Source: Smittia aterrima
Taxonomy: Eukaryota; Arthropoda; Insecta; Diptera; Chironomidae
Length of the DNA: 64,000 nt
NCBI GenBank assembly: GCA_033063855.1
Contig: CP093830.1
Span: 1,798,854-1,862,853 of the forward strand
Direction of reading: 5' to 3'
Positions 1-12,049 of this stretch are shown here, one piece after another; within the stretch, counting starts at the first letter, position 1; each line of letters begins with the position of its first letter. The translations under genes and the position numbers were made by a program. The notes beneath the pieces are model-generated. The model ran no database searches and was not told the origin of the DNA. It was given only the letters and a program-made list of their open reading frames with translations.

Positions 1-430
1 GATTTCCTTGCCATTTTTTTTGTCGAAATTTATGCAAAGACGCTCATTGTCCCATCAGCTTCGAACGTTACTTTCCGTCATGACAATTGCTGATATACGA
101 TAAGACGTTTATTATCGAGATGGCATTCTTAGAGCATCGTCTTTGAAGACCCAATTGAGGACAAAAATAAATCTGTAACGAAAAGTCCGAGCAACATATG
201 CGGGCCACAAGTTGTGCAAATGCTCGGATTATCTTTTGTTCACAAAATTCTCGCGCGTAATTTCTGTAACTTGAGAAATTCTTTTTCAACCATCACGTCC
301 TCAACAAACGTCTTTTTCTCTCGCATAGAAACGTGACAACTGCAGGTTGAAGTAAAATGATTAGTAATTAAATGAACAGTCATGAATCGTTTGACAGAAA
401 AATCTTTAACAATTTGACACTTTGAACTTT
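1..430. other. AT-rich flank with no gene seen
   Basis: No recognisable coding sequence or RNA gene. The stretch next to position 430 would be the 3' UTR of the membrane-protein gene that ends at 431 on the minus strand. Confidence 0.5.
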
Positions 431-1054
431 TTAACGAGCACGACGAGTACTTGATCGGCTAGTTCGGTTGTGATGTCCATCTCCTTGTTCGTTTCTTTGG
501 CTTGATGAACATTGTTGATGTGAAGTTTGAGGCATTGAAGAACAAGAATTGCAACAGTTTTGAGTAGAAGAGCATCCTTGACGTCTCTTCATCATCATAT
601 CATTGAAGACTCGTTTGCTTCTTGCCCAATCTCTCTTGATCTTCTCCCAAGCTTGCGTTGTTTTCATGCAATTAATGAAGATCGAAGCTGAGACGAAACT
701 CATCAAGGAGTTGACAATAATCACCGTCCATTTGCCGTAGACTTTTCCCATTACAGAAGTGATTGCATAAACAGCCACAGTTTCAATTCGAGTCCAAATT
801 ACATTCATTGACACTTCAATTAGAAACAAACAAAGGATCGCTTCGATGAAAATGTTAACAGCCTTTGATGACATCGTTGCAAAGCGTTGAGGAAGAAGAT
901 TCGCGTCATATAGCATCAAACACACAGAAGCAAGGATCAAGCAGCTCGGCAAAATCATCAGTTGCGTTTGACAGATTTGAACATCGAAGAAAAGCGACAG
1001 TCTCAGAACGAAATGAAATAGAATTGCAAGTAGGAGACTGTCCGACTTCACCAT
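431..1054 (-). CDS. Unrecognised small multi-pass membrane protein
   Basis: An open frame of 207 codons with an ATG start at 1054 and no intron. I do not recognise the family. Hydrophobic segments lie at about residues 6-24, 31-48, 64-86 and 106-128, so three or four membrane passes are likely. A basic, presumably cytosolic tail follows from about residue 130. The last 50 residues are rich in Ser, Cys, Gln and Arg (CSSTQNCC, RTSRSSTRRAR). The strong hydrophobic/basic partition and the ATG start favour a real gene in otherwise stop-rich DNA, but the frame could also be one exon of a longer gene running in from higher coordinates. No function is proposed. Confidence 0.5.
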   Translation of the reverse strand: MVKSDSLLLAILFHFVLRLSLFFDVQICQTQLMILPSCLILASVCLMLYDANLLPQRFATMSSKAVNIFIEAILCLFLIEVSMNVIWTRIETVAVYAITSVMGKVYGKWTVIIVNSLMSFVSASIFINCMKTTQAWEKIKRDWARSKRVFNDMMMKRRQGCSSTQNCCNSCSSMPQTSHQQCSSSQRNEQGDGHHNRTSRSSTRRAR

Positions 1055-4000
1055 TGTTGATTTAGAATCGAAATTTACAAAGATTTTGAGGAGAAGACAA
1101 TTGCGACTTCAATTGACAAAAATTTAAAATAAAATGAGCAAAGCTTTCTGAGATTTTATTTTTTCAAATAATTTTTATCCAGAATCCTAAAATATTTAAA
1201 AGACGTGGTTTCACTCACGCTTCTTTAACAATCGCGCCAAAAATAAAACGATCGTGTCTCGAACTCGTTCAAGTGTGTCGTGAAACTTTAATTTGTAGTC
1301 AGAAGCCTTCTCAAACTCTCAATAACGATCACACGCATCTCAGAGCACAAAGTTTCGCTCATTTCAAAACATTTTGTCACTTGATACTCTTAGATTCTGC
1401 ATAGAAGTGCCCGATGATGTTCAATGCGACCGCAAACCAAATGAAAGAAATTCTCGAAGTCGTAAAATCGAAAAACATGACATCCGGGGAATCTGCATAA
1501 AGTGGACGATGAACGTCTTGAAAAGTTATTAGAGTCAACTGCTGGTGCCGATGTTTTCTGGCGGAGAAGGAGGCTCAAAGTGAAAGAGAGTCGAATATCA
1601 CTTGCATAAGCAAGATAAATGAAGTTTTGCAGAAGTTGTTTTATGTTTTTCTGAGAGTTCAGTCGTTTATGTCTTTAGTTGTCGCTTTGATGTTAATTAC
1701 AGACGAAATGGAATTCACAGATCCGTGATTCCTCTTGCTCACGATTGTTAGACTCATGCTTCACTTGGTTTCTTCGCGAGTAAGCGGAAAAGGGTAAAGT
1801 GGCTTGTAAGTTAGTCTTTGTGTCTTAGCCTACACAACATCGCGCCAACCCTTTCTTATTTAATAAATAATTTTTGCGAGGTTCAACCAAGCGGAAGGAA
1901 ATCTTATTCTCTTTCATATTTAAAGATAGATTTCAAGTTACATCTGAAAGTATTTAGATTGAAGTCTTCTGAGATATTAGAACACGTGCACGACACAAGC
2001 AAAGCCTCTTCTTCACTTCCTTGCTGAGCATCCGAAAATTTGAAAGTGAAAACTGATTTTTTATGCAAACTCAAGTTCCGGTCGTCTTGCGCACGCATTC
2101 TTAGGGACCATCTTGTCTCAATTCATAAATCATCAAGCTTGGCGCACTTTTAACGGCCGAGAAGTTTATGCATTCGTAGTCGTTCCTTTTCATTAAAAAT
2201 AATTATTCTAGCTGAGCTGCTTTACTCCGCTCCGTTCGAGTGCGCACTTGGGTAATTTTCGGTAAGGCGACTTGCATCGCTGATCACCGAAAGGACATGA
2301 ACTCTCTTTCTCAATTAACAAGCAACCTGTCTGACTCTTAGGACAAGTGCATTAGGCGGGAAATGTCAAAGTGTGGAGACGTCAAGCAAGAAAACTACTT
2401 TTCCGATGATAAAAGTTCCTTGAGGAAAACGTTGAGATGAGTATCATGTCTTAAGAACGTAATTTGAGTCTCAAATACAAGCAAAGAAATCCAACAAAGT
2501 CGCTCAACTATGAAAGAATCATTTTCCCTATTCTTATGTCTTTTACGATCGCTGAATCATGAAAGAAGACGATCGCAGGGCAGAGCATAATTACTTCCTT
2601 CTCGTCGTTCTTTAAATGTTGATTTGATGGTGAAGATTTAAGTTTCCTACGCAATTGATTGCTGAGGTGAATGACATTATAGAGACCGAAGGAATAGACT
2701 TTTCAAATTTGGTTTATATAAAAATAAATTGAAGCCAATTTTTTTATTTCATGCCCAAAATCCGACTTGGGAACAAACGAGTTTGCTGATTACATTTCCA
2801 TTCTTCTCTTTCGTACATGATAAATTTCAATTCAATAATGTGAACTGCAGCAGCAGCTCAAAATGTTGCCTTGCCGAAAATGGAATTCTGGGACCAGGTG
2901 TAACTGTAAAAGAGGGAACCTCGATGCATGTTCGTAGTGGAGGGCATCGAACTAAAAATGAACTCATTTCATTTCTTTTTTTTTCTGGTGTAGCGACATC
3001 AAGGACTTATTAGAATTTTAAATGTGGAACTATAAGGGTTGTTGATCATGGAAACAGTCAACAAGCAGCCGAACTACTCGACATATGGCTCAACTAAGTA
3101 TTCCGCGCGTTAAAGTTAAAAATATAATTTTAGGAAGTGAAAATTATCATATCGATGTCTGTTCCACTTCAAAAGAAATGAATATTTAACGCAACACATT
3201 TCGACAACCAACAGGACATTGGACATTCTCGAGCACGAGCCAAACGATCGTTCACGCAATAACGCACACGATAATTATTTTTTTTTTTCCTTTTTACATT
3301 CGATGACGTTTCGTTTCGCTTTCTTATCAGCTGAAGAAGTTTATGGGAATTTAGGTAAAAGGAGATCTTGCAAACATCTGGAATTTAGTTAGCGCATGTC
3401 ATGTGGTTCGTTATCTCATACGTAAGCTACTGCATCGTTAAAAAGTCATTACAGACTTTATTGATCAATGAAAAGAGCGCGCAGTCAAGAGAAAAACCGT
3501 TGCTGCAATAAATTTTGACAAAATCTTTTGGATTTATCAATCAAGATTTTTCTTACGAGGGAAACTTAAACTTCCAACATTTTACACCAAAAATAGATTG
3601 CCCGCCAAAAAATCAAACCCCTCGTGAAGACTTCTCGCCCTAAGGGTGTCTGGAGAATTACACAAAAGAAATCAAAAGAAATTGTTGTGCAAAAAGATTT
3701 TTCAAAGGTTGTTGACGACGACTGCATCCTGAGAAAGCGAGTTGCATGAAGGTATCATTGGAACTAAATCAAACATATTAAGCAATTAAGGAACCGTCAG
3801 AGACGAAATTATTGCCATAAAGGGTTGAGTGATGGAAGAGGGCTGTTAAAACCACCAGGATCATAATCACAACTAATCGTCTGAGATCTCAAAGTAATAA
3901 AACTCAAATTAGTCATTCGCTTTCTTTAAAGCGAATTCGTTAATAAAAGTTCGAGTTCAAAATAAACGAATTAAATTTTTTGTTTTGAATTTCCGTGTCG

Positions 4001-4483
4001 ACCTGCATGAGTTTATCACCTTCGCTGTTCATTAACTTATCCCGGTATTGGCTTTCAAACAACAATTACCATAAAGCGGATATCCATTTGTGAAATCATT
4101 AGCAAGCAGAAATCAAATGCACATAAATTGAGATCATCTCATTTGCATTCTCAGTCGACGGCAATCGACGAAAATGCAATTTTAATAAGATTTCATAAAC
4201 TCAAATCTTTTATTGAGCCATCAAAGCCTTGATCAAAGCTGCTGTGAGAAGAAAAAAATGGTTTGATGTTGCATTAGCTTATCCCGAATGTTTATTTTTA
4301 TTGATTCTGATGGAGATGTCAGCAGGAAAATATTTATTAACGGCGATCTTCAAAAACAACTTTGAGAAAAATCTGAGAGTTCTTTACATCTCAGAAACAA
4401 GTTAGATTGTACTCAAAAGAAACCTTCCTAAACTCTTTAATCTACGAAATGTCTTATCAATGCAATGCTCTCATCATAATCGC
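1055..4483. other. Intergenic region, 3.4 kb
   Basis: Mostly AT-rich sequence without a convincing gene. The only coding-like piece is a minus-strand open frame ending with a stop at 1378 (see findings). Short frames around 1818-2098 and 2729-3013 lack splice or family support. Confidence 0.5.
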
Positions 4484-4489
4484 TCAGTC
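4484..4489 (+). promoter_or_regulatory. Initiator-like TCAGTC of the multicopper oxidase gene
   Basis: TCAGTC matches the arthropod initiator and lies 20 bp before the ATG at 4509. A GATAAG motif is present on the opposite strand at about 4453-4458. Use as a start site is inference. Confidence 0.45.
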
Positions 4490-4508
4490 TCCGCTGTAAA
4501 CTTGAACT

Positions 4509-6702
4509 ATGAAGACGTTTCTACTTCTCGCCCTCGTGAGTTTATCATTTGATCGTCATGACTGCTTCTTGACGTATCCGTTGAGTGGACAATTGTTAGA
4601 AGAGATTTTCAATTCGATCGACATCAACAACAATTATATCAGGAACGATCTACTCAAACATTCGATCGATGGCGAGAAATGTTTACGTGTCTGTAGTGAA
4701 AATGACCGAAAGATTTGTCACTTTAAATTTACGCTCAAAAGTAATCAAATCTTGGGCGGGTGAGTTTAATTAATTGAACTAATTGCATTTTAATCTACTG
4801 CTTTATCAGGTCATGCGGTAATTGTTCAAAGGGTAACGTCACTGACTGCTTTACCGACCATTGCATTATCGCGGACGGCAGAGTTCGTGGATATTTAGCT
4901 TTGAATTTCAAGCTTCCTGGGCCAAAGATTGAAGTGTGCAAAGACGATATTATCGTTGTTGATCTATTCAACGAAGCTGAAGGAACAAGTACAAGCTTAC
5001 ACTGGCATGGACTTAGACAGTTCGGAACTCCTTTCATGTAAGTTTTGAAACAAATTGTCGATTTTACGTTTTATCGAAAAATAATTTCAGGGACGGAGTT
5101 CCATATCTTACTCAATGTCCTGTTAACTTTGGCGAGTCATTTCGCTACAGTTTCTTTGCTTCAGACGAAGGAACTCACTTTTATCATTCGCACGCTGGTC
5201 AGCAAAAAGCAAACGGAGTTTACGGGCCTCTGATTGTTCGGGGAATAGAGAAGAACAATCCGAATAGAAACTCTTACGACTTCGACCTTTCCGATCACAC
5301 AATTATCGTTTCGGATTGGATGCACGTGAACGCTGAAGATTCTGTACCAGGAATCAGCTCAAGATCAAGCTTATCGCGAAGCATCTTGATAAACGGTCGT
5401 GGTCGTTATATTAATGAAACAACAAACTCTTTTTCTTTCGCTCCTTTAACACTTTTTCATGTTGAAGCTGGAAAGAAATATCGATTTCGATTGATTAATG
5501 CTGGCGTGAATGTTTGTCCATTCGTCGTGCAAATCGAAGGTCACAACTTCACAATTATTGCGACAGAAGTCAGTTACATTCAACCAATTGAGGTCGGAAG
5601 TTTATTGATCATGTCTGGCGAAAGATACGATTTTGTTGTGGACACGAATAATCATCCAATTCAGGATTATTTTATTCGCTTCAAACAGATTACTCCATGC
5701 AAACAAAAACTTCAAGGATTCGCTGTGTTAAGATATCATCAAAAGAAAAGCATCAAAGGGAGACATTTTAATGATGAGTTTGTTGATCGGCCAACATTGA
5801 ACTTTGACGATCAATATTCAAATGGATTTGTAAGATCTTCAATGTTTTTCGATATTGCAAATTTTTAATCGCTTTTATAATTTTAGCTTCTCAACTCATT
5901 GGAGCCGAGAATAAGAGATGTTCCAATAACTCACTTAAAAGATTTCCGAGTTGACGAAGAAATAACTAAAGGAGAAGCCGATCAGACGGAATATCTCTTT
6001 TTTGATACTCCAACGATTGCTAACAATCTGGTTTACAAAGATGAAATCATGAGACGCTTTATGTGTAAGAAGATTTCTTTATAAAATCAATTTTCGTATT
6101 AACCAGATAATTCAGTTATCACAGGTGATGCTGGAGGAAGCTTCATTGCAACTGTTAACAACATTTCGTTTCTCTATCCATCGTTCCCGCTTCTTCTTGA
6201 AAGGAAGAAAGTTAATGAAGAAATGTTCTGCGACAGTGAAACCATAAAAAGCAAAAAATGTCATTTATTTGATGGTGTTCCTATCTGTCGGTGCGTTCAT
6301 CGGTTAAAATTTAAACTCGGGTCGATAGCAGAGCTAATAGCAGTGAACGTCAAAGATAAAATATCGCATCCAATGCATCTACACGGGCACAAGTTTCACG
6401 TGATGGACATGGGACTGTTGAGAGCAAACATGACAGAAAGTGAAGTGAAGAACGGAGCAATTCCTCGTGTCAATCACAGACGTCCAACTTATAAAGACAC
6501 TGTTTTGCTTCCCTATCCTGGATTTGTTCGACTCAGATTCCGAGCGAATAATCCTGGCTATTGGTTGTTTCATTGTCATTTCGATTGGCACTTGCCAATT
6601 GGCATGGCCGTTCTCATTCAAGTTGGCGAACCAGAGGATATGAGAGAACCGCCTGAAAACTTTCCAAGATGTAACAATTATATGCCAAACGGAATTGTCT
6701 AA
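4509..6702 (+). CDS. Secreted multicopper oxidase (laccase-like)
   Basis: A laccase-type oxidase that would take electrons from phenols or metal ions and reduce oxygen to water outside the cell. Five exons join in frame: 4509-4759, 4810-5037, 5091-5829, 5887-6064 and 6125-6702, giving 657 residues. A hydrophobic N-terminus (MKTFLLLALVSLSF) looks like a signal peptide, followed by a Cys-rich stretch typical of insect enzymes. All copper-ligand motifs are present: HWHG (about residue 148), HFYHSH (about 190), HPMHLHGH in the last exon, and HCHFDWH followed by PIGM (about 615), where Met is the expected axial ligand of the type 1 copper. No GPI-type tail is visible. Insect relatives include the cuticle-tanning laccase 2 and the gut or iron-linked MCO1; I cannot choose between these subgroups. 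The stop is only 52 bp from the MED16 stop on the other strand. Confidence 0.93.
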
Positions 6703-6722
6703 ATGTTAATTGTTCGTAAATG

Positions 6723-6728
6723 TTTATT
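6723..6728 (-). terminator. Poly(A) signal of MED16 inside the oxidase 3' flank
   Basis: AATAAA on the minus strand, 27 bp past the MED16 stop and 21 bp past the multicopper oxidase stop on the other strand. Cleavage downstream of it implies overlapping 3' ends. Confidence 0.5.
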
Positions 6729-6754
6729 AAATAATTACCAGAGTGTATACAACT

Positions 6755-9246
6755 TTAAGCTTTTTCGAGCTTCCAGAAACCGCCACATTTACAAGTGTTC
6801 CACCTTAATTCCCATCCCTTCATAGCTGCAGTTCGAGCAACGCTCTTTAAGCTTGAGTAAGAGCCACAACGTGAACATCTTCTCAGATTTGCTGAGCTCT
6901 TTCCAAGGTGAATGTAGCGAATTGAGTCGATGATGCTTGTGTTCATTAAACAACCTTCGACGTAGTGAGGCTCTGATGTGTATTCGAGTAGATCACATTC
7001 TGTATTATACTCGAGCTGAAGAGGTAAAACTGCATTTGCAAGAAGCGGAGATGAAAGTGACGTCCTTGGAGTGTTGAGCTGTATTTGAGGAATTAGAACT
7101 TGGTTGGGAAGAAGACAACACTCATCAAGAAGTTGATCATCTGGATCGTTTGGCTTCGGAGCAAGCTTCGTCAACAAACGAAAGAGTGTAGCGAGGATAT
7201 CGAGATTATCAGCTGAGCGCGAAAAAACCGGCAAGCATTGAGGTCTCAGAAGACCCCAAATTCGGATCATTACGAGAAGCTCCCTGATTGTGTTGAGTGC
7301 TGTGAAATCAGAGAGATCTCCTGTTGTCTTATTGGTATTTAGGAAAGTTCTGCCTTCAGGAAGTTTCGATAAAATATTCAATGCCAGATCAGCCACGAAT
7401 TGTATCAACTGTTGAAGCGATTGGAGCGTCGATGGCTCTACCGTAAAATCTTTTGCTTCGAGATTCAACAGCACTTTGTCAACATCAGGAACGCTTGACT
7501 CTGATAAATTCATTGCGAGATTCTCTGCAGGTCCGTTTTTAGTTGTCATCAAATCAGCTGGACGAAGCAAAGATTTGAAAGCTGTCGAGATTGATATAAG
7601 ATTGAGAAGACAAACTAAATCGTGGGCCTTGCTTTGACCAAAGCTGCTCATCCGATAAAGGTTTATCTTCATCGTCAAGAATTTCAAATAATAAAACTGC
7701 TGATTACTGTTCGGTTGCCGGTTGAAGTTTTCTGTCAATTTATCAACGATGATGTCAATCATTTGAGGCTTTAAAAGCAACATCGAATCGAGTGTGTCAA
7801 GTCCGCTGATCATGCAAAACTCAAGCTTGTTCATAGCGTGAACCAGATTATTCATGATATTGTCGAAATTGATTCGATAACATGAGACTTGTCCAATCGC
7901 GTCAGTAGCAATCAGCATGTGTCCCATGTGTGAGATATCAAGCGCAGCCATTCGAGATGAAATTTTGATGTGTTTCGTCTGATGTTCAAGTGCTGTTGCC
8001 GTCATGTGAATATTTGTGATATTGACGCGTTTCAATCCATCTCGATTTAGACAATGAATGGAGTTGTCTTGATAAGCAATGAAAATGTAGAAGTTGACGC
8101 CAAATTGAACTTTTGTTGTGACAACATCGAGAACATTTCTTCCGTGCTTATAATTCTGCTGGTTCGACCAGACTAAAGTTTTGTAGCTTTCGTTTTTGTT
8201 ATTTTGAAAAACTTTGAGAATCGGAGCATTTTCTTCTTTCAAAGTCCAAATCTCAACGATGCTGCCACCTGCGTGATTCGATGATATTATTAGCGAATCT
8301 GAATCTTCTTGAGACATCCATTTCAATCGAAACATTTTCAAGTCAATCATTTCCTTAGTTGCTTGACTTTCATTCGTATAGAAACTTGGAAGTGATTTGC
8401 TAACAATGTTTAAGGTTTCCTCGTCGGTTTTTTCAATCTGAACTCTGTAGCATTGAACAAGCGGATTCTTTTGAGATGCATTTACTAGAGCAACGTAGAA
8501 CTGTCCGTTCTTGTAAGTGATGTCAGCAAGCGTACACAAACTTCTTGAATGTCCGAGATTCTTCATCGCCTGACAAGTTTCTTGATTGTTGTTTGTTGTG
8601 ACAGCGTTTGTATCAATTGAAAACGCTCCAATCATACCGGTCGACGTGATACAAATAACTCCAGTGTCCGATACTCCTCCAAACTTTCTTACAGTTGGTT
8701 GGAACTTCGCTCGCTGATATTTATCCGAATAAAGGATTTGATCGCGCTTGTCATGTTGATATTTGGGAATTTTTATTCCATTGTGAAAGAACTTTGCTGT
8801 GATGATGTGCTCACTAAAATTGATGATTGAAATAAATTGAAACATTTGACATTAAGTTCCTACCTTGGAAAAGAAACCGAATGAATTTCAATCCATTGAT
8901 TGATAAGATTGATCTCCATTCCATAAACAGAGACCGAACCATAATTATCAGCAACGAGAAGGAAGGTTCCTGCTTGATCCCATTCTATTGTTGTAATTGG
9001 ATATTTGCGAGAAGCTACTTTGTATGCGCTCCAAGGAAGGTTCACATCGAAAACGTAAATGAAGAAACCTTTCTCGTTTGAAGTGATGTCAATTTCAGAA
9101 GTATACGCAAATAGATTTGTAGACGAAATCTTGCAGATCGAATCAAACCGACCAGAAACATCGTCTTTCTTATTAAACACCAACTTGTGGTTGAGATTGA
9201 AAAAGTTTTCCATCCTTAAATATTCACTTTCACTTATATTTTCCAC
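6755..9246 (-). CDS. MED16: Mediator complex subunit 16
   Basis: A subunit of the Mediator tail, which links DNA-bound activators to RNA polymerase II in the nucleus. Two exons (9246-8864 and 8813-6755) with a 50-bp intron give 813 residues. The N-terminal half reads as WD40-like repeats (WDQAGTFLLVADNYGSVSVY is typical), followed by EHIITAKFFHNG just after the splice and by the long helical middle part expected for the family. The C-terminus carries a zinc-ribbon-like Cys pattern (RRCSRCGSY about 20 residues before CKCGGFWKLEKA), a MED16 hallmark. In the fly this subunit (Med24/Mediator tail context) is needed for immune and stress gene activation; that role is family knowledge only. Peroxiredoxin 6 lies just upstream on the same strand, with 114 bp between its stop and this ATG. 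Confidence 0.94.
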
Positions 9247-9325
9247 AAAAATTAAAATTTGATGTTTTGACTTTTGTTTGTTGACGTCGAAGAGTAAAAC
9301 GAAAAATTTAAAAGCGCCTTGAAGT

Positions 9326-9331
9326 TTTATT
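9326..9331 (-). terminator. Poly(A) signal of peroxiredoxin 6
   Basis: AATAAA on the minus strand, about 30 bp past the peroxiredoxin stop and about 80 bp before the MED16 ATG. Confidence 0.55.
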
Positions 9332-9360
9332 CAAAAAATAATTTTCCGTTAAAAACTTTC

Positions 9361-10131
9361 TTATTCAGGGCAAGGCGTTTTACGAATGTATTTCTTGCCA
9401 GAAGGCATCTCAGTCAATTCAACTCCTTTGGGATATAATGCTGCGATGTCTTCATCCTTGACAGTTGGCAAAACCATCACAAATCCGCCCTTATTCCAAT
9501 CAACTGGCGTTGCAACTTTGTTTCTATCTGTTAGTTGCATTGAGTCGATCACCCTCAGAATCTCGTCAAAGTTTCTTCCTGTTGAAGCTGGGTAGAGAAT
9601 TGATAAGCGTAATCGCTTCAAAGGATCGATGACAAAAACTGCTCGACATGTCAAAGGAAGACCAGCAGCTCCGATCTCATCCTTATCGAGCATGTTGAAC
9701 TTCACTGCCAGCTCACGATCCTCGTCATCAATGATTGGATAAGGAAAGTCGCCGGAAAAACTGCCATAGGATTTAATATCTTTAATCCATTCAGTATGAG
9801 ACGGCACTGAGTCACAAGACAGAGCAATTAGTTTGCTGGAATAAGAATTCACTCGAAAGATATCTTTAAAATTGAGGTTGCTCTTACTCACACATTGCGT
9901 TTCGTGAATTCATCAGTCAGAGATGCTGCTCTTGCTAACTCAGTTGTGCAAACTGGTGTAAAGTCAGCGGGATGTGAAAACAGAACCACCCAAGAAGAAC
10001 CACTGCAAAAATTAGAAAAATAAGAAAAACATTTCGGCGTTTCTTAGAAGCGGTCACCTCCAGTCGTGGAAATCAATCACTCCTTCTGTTGTCTTCGCAA
10101 CGAAATTGGGGAATGGATCACCAAGATTCAT
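9361..10131 (-). CDS. Prdx6: Peroxiredoxin 6 (1-Cys peroxiredoxin)
   Basis: A cytosolic thiol peroxidase that reduces hydrogen peroxide and lipid hydroperoxides. Three exons (10131-10058, 10002-9892, 9835-9361) join in frame to 219 residues, the normal length. The protein opens MNLGDPFPNF, and the peroxidatic cysteine is Cys43 in DFTPVCTTE. The conserved blocks LIALSCDSV and IDPLKRLRLSILYP follow, and the C-terminus has the dimer-arm sequence of the Prdx6 class (VATPVDWNKGG). The GDSWG motif linked to phospholipase activity in vertebrates reads GSSWV here, keeping the serine but losing the Asp and last Gly, so lipase activity should not be assumed. A GTG codon at the end of exon 2 lies in the donor site, so a start there would be an artefact. 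OST4 follows on the same strand 272 bp away. Confidence 0.97.
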
Positions 10132-10403
10132 TTTAACTTTTTTTAATTCGAGTTTTAATAAAACTTTTCTTGATTCTGTAAATACGAAATGAAGCGTGAG
10201 TCGGAATTTGTTTGTCAGGGGCGATGAGAATGCGAATGTGTCAGGGCTGAACATTTGCTTTCAGCGATCAGTAAATAAATACATTGTATTGACTGAAATA
10301 GTATTTCAACAAACAAGAAAACAGGAAATATTTATTGAATCATTTTATTAAATTTATTAAATTAATGTGGAAAAGATTCTTCGTTCGAATGTTGTTTCTT
10401 GTT

Positions 10404-10663
10404 TTATTTCATTTTTAGCGACGGCCTGAAAGCATTTGATCAAAATTAATATTTCGATTAATAAAGGTCAATGTCTTTGATTACCTGCTCGCTGAGTTAG
10501 CGGCGATATAATGATATCCAACTACCAGCAGGAACAACAAAACGCCGACGATATTGGAAAAGATTGCGAGCTGAACATCGGTAATCTACAAGAAAGTTCG
10601 AGTTATTATCGAATGATATCCCAATCACAACTTTCTGCATAAATTAATTAAGTCTCTTACCAT
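10404..10663 (-). CDS. OST4: Oligosaccharyltransferase subunit 4 (OST4), 41 residues
   Basis: A tiny ER membrane subunit that stabilises the catalytic subunit of the oligosaccharyltransferase, which N-glycosylates nascent proteins. The product has only 41 residues. The model has three exons: the ATG alone (10663-10661), 10585-10485 and 10425-10404. The first intron begins directly after the ATG with GTAAGA and ends with TTGTAG. The protein begins MITDVQLAIFSNIVGV and continues with LLFLLVVGYHYIAAN, essentially the OST4 family signature: a short lumenal N-terminus and one transmembrane helix. It ends SRPSLKMK. The length and sequence leave little doubt. The gene shares its strand with peroxiredoxin 6 and MED16. 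Confidence 0.95.
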
Positions 10664-12049
10664 CTTTTAAACTTGGTATCGGCTTTGGAATACAGAAAAA
10701 CAAACTTTTACTTAAATAACACGTCAACAGCTCTTTTCTGCTGGTTCAGATTTTCTTCGATTGGTGGCGTTTCTTCTGATGGAGCACTTGCTCACAATTT
10801 TAATGAAGGGTTTTTATCTGATTACCAAAGTCAAGATCTGGTCAGGAAAATCAAATCAGAATGTTATGAAATGTTAACAAAGATTATTATTTAAGTTCAT
10901 TATTTCCAATCAAGCTCATAAAAGATTAATATTTTGACCTTCAAAGAGCAAAATCAAGGTAAAAAGGTTTTTCCATTTCACTGATAAAATTCCCCAAGCG
11001 CTGCTTTTAATTCAACATTCGGCAAATTCACATCAACTTTTAGCTCGTAAGCCCACAGAGAAGATTTTTCCTTTTACAAATTCTTTTAATTTTTAAGCTA
11101 CATAGAATTTCAAGCAAGACAATTGACGACTACACTCAATTGATTGAATATTCCAAATATACAGAGTTAGTTTAGTGTTTTGCATGTAAATAAGTCAAAA
11201 TAAGAAAATTAGATTTCTTCGCGAAAAAAAAAAGTTGTGAAGAAAAGTTTTCGGTGGTGTAATTTAAATCATACTGCTATTTGCATTAAAAACCAAGCTA
11301 AAACAAGATCTTGATGTGTGTAGGTGATTAGAGACTAGGGTAAGTTGCAGCTAATAAGTGAAACTTTTTTTTGATGACGCAAATATTTTTGGGATGCGTT
11401 CATGAGTTGCGAAAAGTAGAAGATCTTGAAATGAATTTAAAGACTGTTGCGTAATTGCCAGTGCGACTTAAAATCTGATTACAATGTTTAAAGTTGCATA
11501 ATTTTTCGCAAATCTCAATTTTCATTCTTTGACGTAATCTACAAATTAGCCCCAAAGTAAATTAAGGTAAGGGTTGAATTTGAAACAATCAAGACTTCCC
11601 TGAGATCGTAAATTCGTTTATTTTGTTCATATCGTAACTTATGAACTCTCCCTTAAAGTGAAAGAGCTCATAAAGCTCAATTGCGAAACCTCGAACTCAA
11701 AACTTTCTTTTCTTTCTCTCCTTTCAGTGTAACTTCTCCAAGACAAACGAAAAATTGCAGAAAACAATTTTTAAGGACAGAGACTCTCGACACAACAACA
11801 GCGGCAACAATTGCGATTGATTTTTTGTCTGAACTAAGTTTTGAGATTCAATTCTTTCTTTCTTTGAGCTGTGATAACAAAAACAAAAGAAAACCCAAAA
11901 AAAAAAGTTAAGTGGACTGCAAAGCTTTGATTTCTTTAAACTGTGTCGAACTCGCGGATGGTTGTCGTCCATCTTTTCCGTGACCCGATTAAACAGAGTT
12001 AAGTTATCGCTTATTCGTTAAAATTTAAGTTCGTCGTGAGCTCCAAAAA
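10664..12049. other. Spacer between OST4 and 4E-T, 1.4 kb
   Basis: AT-rich sequence holding the divergent 5' flanks and untranslated leaders of OST4 (-) and 4E-T (+). No RNA gene or credible further coding sequence was seen; short frames at 10673-10894 and 11681-11972 lack family features. Confidence 0.5.

Noticed and set aside
2729..3013. 94-codon frame on the plus strand
   Set aside because: Non-ATG start, no homology visible, and composition like the surrounding non-coding DNA.
9888..9891. GTG start for peroxiredoxin at 9891
   Set aside because: This GTG is the 5' splice donor of intron 2; the true start at 10131 provides the catalytic Cys exon.
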